Positions 6,124 to 8,068 of a stretch of 8,068 nt of DNA are shown in pieces. The stretch is from NCBI GenBank assembly GCA_025449475.1, contig JANWJM010000098.1, forward strand, positions 1-8,068, read 5' to 3'. A program made the position numbers and the translations under genes. Below the pieces are notes generated by a model that was not told the DNA's origin, ran no database searches, and worked only from the letters and a program-made list of their open reading frames with translations. Origin of the DNA: Thermoactinomycetaceae bacterium (GTDB lineage Bacteria > Bacillota > Bacilli > Thermoactinomycetales > Thermoactinomycetaceae). The stretch's first letter is position 1. Each line of letters starts with the position of its first letter.

Positions 6124-6391
6124 CCGTGCTAGATGGGGAGCTAGCCGTGCCCTGTAACCTGCAATCGGCGTTAGCAGGGTCGAATTCCTGTCCGAGGTCT
6201 TTTCTGTTTAGGGTCAGGCCGATCTAGACAGTGCTGATGAGTGGGTCCTGCGCAACGGATTCTTCCGAACCGTGTCAGGTCCTGACGGAAGCAGCACTAA
6301 GGGAGCTCATTCGTGTGCCGTAGGGGTGCCTGCTCTGAGCTGGATGGGTAGGAACCGCTTAGGCAGACTAAGATCGGAGACAGGTGCACGG
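6124..6391 (+). ncRNA. ffs: Signal recognition particle RNA, long Bacillus-type with Alu domain
   Basis: This RNA of about 268 bases (called scr or scRNA in Bacillus) forms the core of the particle that targets membrane and secreted proteins with Ffh and FtsY. The ends CCGTGC (6124-6129) and GCACGG (6386-6391) pair. The 5' part has the Alu-domain sequence GTGCCCTGTAACC (6147-6159) with the conserved TGTAAC. The 3' part has the Ffh-binding helix 8, GTCAGGTCC then GGAAGCAGCA (about 6274-6296). The apical tetraloop of helix 8 reads TGAC (6283-6286) instead of the common GGAA. This fits the alternative U-R-R-C class. Overall length and order match the Bacillus subtilis RNA closely. It usually lies near dnaX and recR in Bacillus, but here an ABC permease precedes it and a histidine kinase follows. 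Confidence 0.95.
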
Positions 6392-6410
6392 TTTATTTTT
6401 TTTGGTTTTT
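6392..6410 (+). terminator. T-rich 3' end of the SRP RNA gene
   Basis: Directly after the closing helix of the SRP RNA the sequence reads TTTATTTTTTTTGGTTTTT, giving two U tracts. Combined with the terminal RNA helix this should release the polymerase. No separate terminator hairpin is present. Confidence 0.55.
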
Positions 6411-6539
6411 GATTTCCTTTATTTTAAAGATATGGATAAAGAAGGAAGTAAGAGTTGTTAAAGAGAAATGATTAAATAGAATAAAATGGAATTTGCTGTT
6501 GCTTGGAAATTAAGTCGTTGGAAATGGAGGGAATCAAGA

Positions 6540-7895
6540 TTGCCCACCGCGTTTCATTTCGACATGGATGTTAATCAATTAAAATCTTGGACGGAAAACG
6601 TCTCTCAAGCAGTGATGATTGTCAATGATTGTGGAGTCGTTGTTGCCATGAATCATCCATTTCAACGGCTGATCAGTTATTCGGTCGAGGAGATCGAGGG
6701 TCGAGCTTTTTTTCATTTTTTGCAGCTCCCCGATTCTTTCCAAGCGATCCGTGGAAAAGTGACTTGGATCCAAGGGGAACTGCGCGCCAAAGAAGGAAAA
6801 CGGATTCGAACGGATATCCATATGGTACAGAAACAGATCCTGGGTCAAAATTATTATGTACTGATCTTTTATCCTCAAATATCGTTGATGATGAATCAAT
6901 GGTTTGCTCATGCTCCTTTTGGAATCGCTATAGTCGATGTGGAGAAGGAGACGCTTTTAGCTATCAATTCCTTTGCTTGTTCTGCTTTAGGGATCCAAGA
7001 AGATGCCTTGTACCAGTCGATTCGTCGGTTTTTGCCAAAGGGTAAAAAGCACAAACAACTGCTATCATTCTTGAAAAGCCCCCAACGTTTCCGCGGCCGT
7101 TTAGAGATTGAATGGAATTCCAAGTATCTGCTATTAACCTTCACTCCCTCTTTTGATGGGGAAGCAAACTGTTTTTTTATCGAAGATGTAACCAAGTTTA
7201 AATTGCTCGAACAACAATTGAAGTACAATAACCGTTTAGCCACCATTGGACAGATCGCTGCCGGGAGTGCGCACGAAATTCGCAATCCCTTAACTTCGAT
7301 TAAAGGTTTCTTGCAAGTGATCAGAAATAAATTTGAACAAATGGGATATCAAAAAGAGCAGAGTTATGTTCAGATCATGTTAAAGGAGATTAATCGGATT
7401 AATCACCTTGTGGGAGAATTGCTTCTGCTTAGCAAACCTAAAGAGATGGATCTGACTTCCGTGCAGATTTCTCAAGTGATGAAAGAGATTTTACCGATTA
7501 TTAAAAATGAAGCTTTATTACATAATATCCATATCCATATTGATTACCAAACATCAAGCCATGTGGAAGTCTTAGCAGATGGTAAACTACTAAAACAAGT
7601 TTTTTTAAATCTGTGTAAGAATGCGATTGAAGCCATGGATCAAGGCGGTCGCCTCACGATCCGTTTGATGCATCGGAAAAAGAAACAGCTTGTCGTTGAA
7701 TTTCACGATACGGGTTCAGGAATTCCTGAGGCGGTTCGTAAAAAGATCTTCGATCCTTTTTTTACTACGAAGGAAAACGGGACGGGCTTAGGGCTTCCGA
7801 TTTGTAAGCAAATTATGAAAGAGATTGGTGGTCGAATCTCGGTGCGTTCCTCAAAGGAAGGAACTGTTTTTCGAGTACTACTTCCTCTGGTATGA
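6540..7895 (+). CDS. Cytoplasmic PAS-PAS sensor histidine kinase, sporulation-kinase type
   Basis: The preferred start is TTG at 6540, eight bases after GGAGGG (6526-6531), giving 451 residues. An in-frame ATG at 6486 would add 18 residues but has no ribosome binding site. With TTG numbering there are two PAS-like domains (about 17-112 and 117-217), then the dimerisation/phosphoacceptor helix with H245 in AHEIRNPLTSIKGF, and the ATP-binding domain with NLCKNAIEAM (357-366), DTGSGIP (390-396), FDPFFTTK (404-411) and GTGLGLP (414-420). All catalytic boxes are intact. There is no membrane segment, so it senses an internal signal. No response regulator lies beside it. An orphan soluble PAS kinase with this H-box resembles KinA/KinE-like kinases that feed the Spo0F phosphorelay of spore formers. 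That assignment is inference from architecture. A GAAGGAAGT at 6441-6449 with GAGAAAT at 6463-6469 loosely resembles a SigH promoter. Confidence 0.88.
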   Translation: MPTAFHFDMDVNQLKSWTENVSQAVMIVNDCGVVVAMNHPFQRLISYSVEEIEGRAFFHFLQLPDSFQAIRGKVTWIQGELRAKEGKRIRTDIHMVQKQILGQNYYVLIFYPQISLMMNQWFAHAPFGIAIVDVEKETLLAINSFACSALGIQEDALYQSIRRFLPKGKKHKQLLSFLKSPQRFRGRLEIEWNSKYLLLTFTPSFDGEANCFFIEDVTKFKLLEQQLKYNNRLATIGQIAAGSAHEIRNPLTSIKGFLQVIRNKFEQMGYQKEQSYVQIMLKEINRINHLVGELLLLSKPKEMDLTSVQISQVMKEILPIIKNEALLHNIHIHIDYQTSSHVEVLADGKLLKQVFLNLCKNAIEAMDQGGRLTIRLMHRKKKQLVVEFHDTGSGIPEAVRKKIFDPFFTTKENGTGLGLPICKQIMKEIGGRISVRSSKEGTVFRVLLPLV

Positions 7896-7935
7896 ACAAA
7901 GCCATTCAGTTGTTGACTGGGTGGCTTTGTTCATA
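7891..7935 (+). terminator. Long hairpin overlapping the kinase stop codon
   Basis: TATGAACAAAGCCA (7891-7904) is a perfect reverse complement of TGGCTTTGTTCATA (7922-7935). Two T-G wobble pairs and CAGT/ACTG inside extend this to a near-continuous 20-bp stem with a five-base loop (TGTTG, 7911-7915). The TGA stop (7893-7895) lies in the 5' arm. No T run follows on either strand, so it may act as a bidirectional terminator or an RNA-stabilising 3' end rather than as a classical terminator. Confidence 0.6.
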
Positions 7936-8032
7936 TACCATCAATGAGAGCCATTTTTTGAACGGAGAAACCATCGTTACGTATAGAAAGGGAAAGCTTC
8001 AATTGTAGAGGAATCCGCTGAACCATTCGGTT

Positions 8033-8060
8033 TTGCAATTGTTCTTGATTGCGCTATGAT
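8033..8060 (+). promoter_or_regulatory. Possible SigA promoter for the next gene
   Basis: TTGCAA (8033-8038) and TATGAT (8055-8060) are separated by 16 bases. Transcription would start at about the right end of the window, so the target gene cannot be seen. The spacer 7936-8032 shows no convincing gene. Confidence 0.4.
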
Positions 8061-8068
8061 AGAAAAAG

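Noticed and set aside
6441..6469. SigH promoter for the kinase
   Set aside because: The -35 match is fair but the -10 region reads GAAA rather than GAAT and spacing is slightly long, so it is not listed as a feature.
7931..8026. Minus-strand 31-codon frame ending at the hairpin
   Set aside because: The composition looks protein-like but there is no ribosome binding site and an in-frame TAG lies a short way upstream, so it cannot be the tail of a larger gene without a frameshift.

Overview
The window looks like chromosome of a low-to-moderate G+C, Gram-positive, probably spore-forming member of the Bacillales. The clues are the long SRP RNA with an Alu domain (6124-6391), strong AGGAGG-type ribosome binding sites, SigA promoters close to consensus, and a soluble orphan histidine kinase of the sporulation-kinase type. 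The exact genus cannot be read from the sequence. A filamentous or thermophilic Bacillales family is possible but unproven.

Layout. (1) 1-228, minus: the N-terminal 76 codons of a ureohydrolase (agmatinase/guanidinobutyrase family). Its promoter carries a perfect 16-bp palindrome over the -35 box. (2) About 330-673: no convincing gene. (3) 735-869, minus: a 44-residue Pro/Gly/Lys peptide built on a 21-bp tandem repeat. It has a strong ribosome binding site, a leader able to form two competing hairpins, and a clear downstream terminator (674-708). (4) 1033-4086, minus: three overlapping genes, in transcription order a GH16 endo-glucanase-like protein, a processive family 2 glycosyltransferase and a membrane-anchored polysaccharide deacetylase. 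They are driven by a SigA promoter at 4146-4174. (5) 4340-6071, plus: an ABC exporter ATPase and its ABC-2 type permease, overlapping. (6) 6086-6410, plus: the SRP RNA gene with its own promoter and a T-rich end. (7) 6540-7895, plus: a PAS-PAS-HisKA-HATPase kinase ending inside a long perfect hairpin. (8) 7936-8068: spacer with a promoter pointing out of the window.

How the genes work together. The three overlapping minus-strand genes have the parts of a small exopolysaccharide machine: a membrane synthase (all four processive GT2 motifs intact), an extracellular deacetylase, and an extracellular GH16 hydrolase or transglycosylase. The set resembles a reduced Ica/Pga-like locus in which the GH16 enzyme is unexpected. 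No strong terminator separates it from the Pro/Gly repeat peptide, so that peptide may be the last cistron of the same transcript. This unit is the best candidate here for an undescribed system. The ABC pair, SRP RNA and kinase look like ordinary neighbours with independent roles.
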